Positions 63,003 through 64,000 of a DNA stretch of 64,000 nt are shown here, in pieces. The DNA is from Dokdonella sp. (GTDB lineage: Bacteria > Pseudomonadota > Gammaproteobacteria > Xanthomonadales > Rhodanobacteraceae): positions 1,364,001 through 1,428,000 of the forward strand of contig JANQAE010000001.1 of assembly GCA_024707225.1 (NCBI GenBank), read 5' to 3'. How positions within the stretch are numbered: the stretch's first letter is position 1; the number at the start of each line of letters is the position of its first letter. A model generated the notes under the pieces. That model did not search any database, was not told the origin of the DNA, and saw only the letters and a program-made list of their open reading frames with translations. The position numbers were made by a program, and so were the translations under genes.

Positions 63003-64000
63003 ATGTCGCAACCGGTTCGGGACAATCTGGTCTTCGACGCGGTGGTCGTCGATTTCGCCGGCCGCCGCGTCTCGCGCGCCGGCGTCGAGCAGCCGCTGGA
63101 GCCCAAGGCGTTCGCGGTGCTCGCGCTGCTGACCGCGGCTCCCGGGCGCGCGTTCACGCGCGAGGAAATCCTCGATGCGGTCTGGGGCCACCGCCACGTG
63201 ACGCAGGGCGTGCTGAACCGCGTCATGAGCCTGCTGCGCCAGGCGCTCGGCGAGGACGCGCAGCATCCGCGCCGGCTGCACACCGTCCACGGCGTCGGCT
63301 ACCGGTTCGAGCTGCCCGACGCGGACGCCGGAACCGATGCCGGCATCGCGACGCACCGCGATCAGAGCGAGGCGGGCGATACCGCGTTGCGATCCGCGCC
63401 GGCATCGCCACCGGTACCGGCCGCTGCGCGGCCGGACCGCGCGCGCCGGCCGTGGCTCGGCGCCGCAGCGGCCGTGCTGCTGGCCGTCGCGGCACTCGCG
63501 TGGTGGTCGCGTCAGCCCGCCACGCCTACGGCGGCGGTCGCCGGCTCGCCGTCGGCATCGCAGCGGCCGTCGCTGGCGGTGCTGCCGTTCGCCGACCTGT
63601 CGCAGTCGCGCGATCAGCAGTACCTGGCCGACGGCCTCGCCGAGGACATCCTGCATCAGCTGGCGCAGTCGCCGGCGCTGCGCGTGATCGGACGTACCTC
63701 GAGCTTCTCGTTCAGGGACAGCCGTGAGGATCTGCGCAGCATCGGCCGCGCGCTCGATGCGGCATATCTGCTCGAAGGCAGCGTGCGCCGCGACGCCGAC
63801 CGCCTGCGCGTGACCGCGCAGATGATCCGCGCCGACGACGGCAGTCATCTATGGTCGCGGACCTATGCCCGCGAACTGCGCGACGTCTTCGCGGTGCAGG
63901 CCGAGGTCGCCGCCGACGTCGCACAGGCGCTCAGCGTCACGCTCGACGTCGCGCGCTTCAGCCGCGAACGCGGCGGCACCACCGACGTCGACGCCTACGA
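63003..64000 (+). CDS. CadC-like membrane-bound transcriptional regulator (partial, 3' end outside window)
   Basis: The first 332 residues of a larger protein. A winged-helix DNA-binding domain of the OmpR/CadC type (LEPKAFAVLALLTAAPGRAF, REEILDAVWGHRHVTQGVLN, RRLHTVHGVGYRFELPDAD) is followed by an Ala/Pro-rich linker and one transmembrane helix (PWLGAAAAVLLAVAALAWW). Beyond it is a TolB/FlgO-like segment (LAVLPFADLSQSRDQQYLAD, LQSPALRVIGRTSSFSFR-type) of the kind that usually precedes TPR repeats. The rest is cut off. The signal it senses is unknown. Confidence 0.82.
   Translation, partial: MSQPVRDNLVFDAVVVDFAGRRVSRAGVEQPLEPKAFAVLALLTAAPGRAFTREEILDAVWGHRHVTQGVLNRVMSLLRQALGEDAQHPRRLHTVHGVGYRFELPDADAGTDAGIATHRDQSEAGDTALRSAPASPPVPAAARPDRARRPWLGAAAAVLLAVAALAWWSRQPATPTAAVAGSPSASQRPSLAVLPFADLSQSRDQQYLADGLAEDILHQLAQSPALRVIGRTSSFSFRDSREDLRSIGRALDAAYLLEGSVRRDADRLRVTAQMIRADDGSHLWSRTYARELRDVFAVQAEVAADVAQALSVTLDVARFSRERGGTTDVDAY

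Overview
The window is uniformly very GC-rich (about 70%) and gene-dense. It looks like ordinary chromosome of a gammaproteobacterium of the Xanthomonadales/Lysobacterales type, perhaps Rhodanobacteraceae. That placement is an inference from the gene set: a thrA-type aspartokinase-homoserine dehydrogenase behind a threonine attenuator, class III PHA synthase, a waaA-tolC-pcm cluster, a cobalamin-riboswitch btuB, and secreted proteins carrying an F-x-[DS]-[GA]-F-[DE] motif. I see no insertion sequence, prophage, integrase or CRISPR array.

Layout. 1-1.6 kb: the thr operon start (thrA, thrL leader peptide, attenuator hairpin, promoter) on the minus strand. 1.7-6.3 kb: ubiE, the baeRS envelope-stress two-component system, a divergent Spy/CpxP-like periplasmic gene and an orphan Anbu (proteasome-like) protease. 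6.4-11.3 kb: folate genes folB-folK with a pteridine-reductase-like SDR, a membrane protein, a MidA-type methyltransferase and a YdcF-type protein. 11.4-17.2 kb: cca, then phaE-phaC facing a sigma-54-dependent AcoR-like regulator, with a good sigma-54 promoter in front of phaE. 17.4-20.5 kb: HIT protein, recR, ybaB, dnaX. 20.7-30.9 kb: a large secreted metallopeptidase, a lipoprotein sugar dehydrogenase, a flavoprotein, lpxL, waaA, tolC and pcm. 31.1-35.4 kb: an unknown gene, a TetR regulator, and a PilZ-DUF1631 pair. 35.7-37.8 kb: btuB under a cobalamin riboswitch. 38-49.5 kb: mixed accessory genes (HEXXH protease, topoisomerase IB, a histone-H1-like protein, hydrolases, a beta-helix protein, an ASRT-family protein, a macro-domain protein, GST). 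49.6-50.1 kb: a tRNA-Ala/Glu/Asp operon with promoter and terminator. 50.2-53.6 kb: a compact five-gene operon of dienelactone hydrolase, HIT protein and the 5-oxoprolinase genes pxpB-pxpC-pxpA. 53.7-64 kb: a CorC/HlyC transporter-like protein, lptD, a large phytase-like exported protein, a sensor kinase/response regulator pair, and the start of a CadC-like regulator.

Themes. Envelope construction and stress is the strongest (baeRS, Spy-like, lpxL, waaA, tolC, lptD). Three control elements can be read from the DNA: threonine attenuation, a sigma-54 switch for PHA synthase, and a B12 riboswitch.

Caution. Nine genes, including the normally essential dnaX and lptD, are broken by what look like single-base indels. 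This is more likely sequencing or assembly error than gene decay, so the affected genes are annotated across the frameshift and marked. Two genes run off the window edges (thrA at the left, the CadC-like gene at the right).
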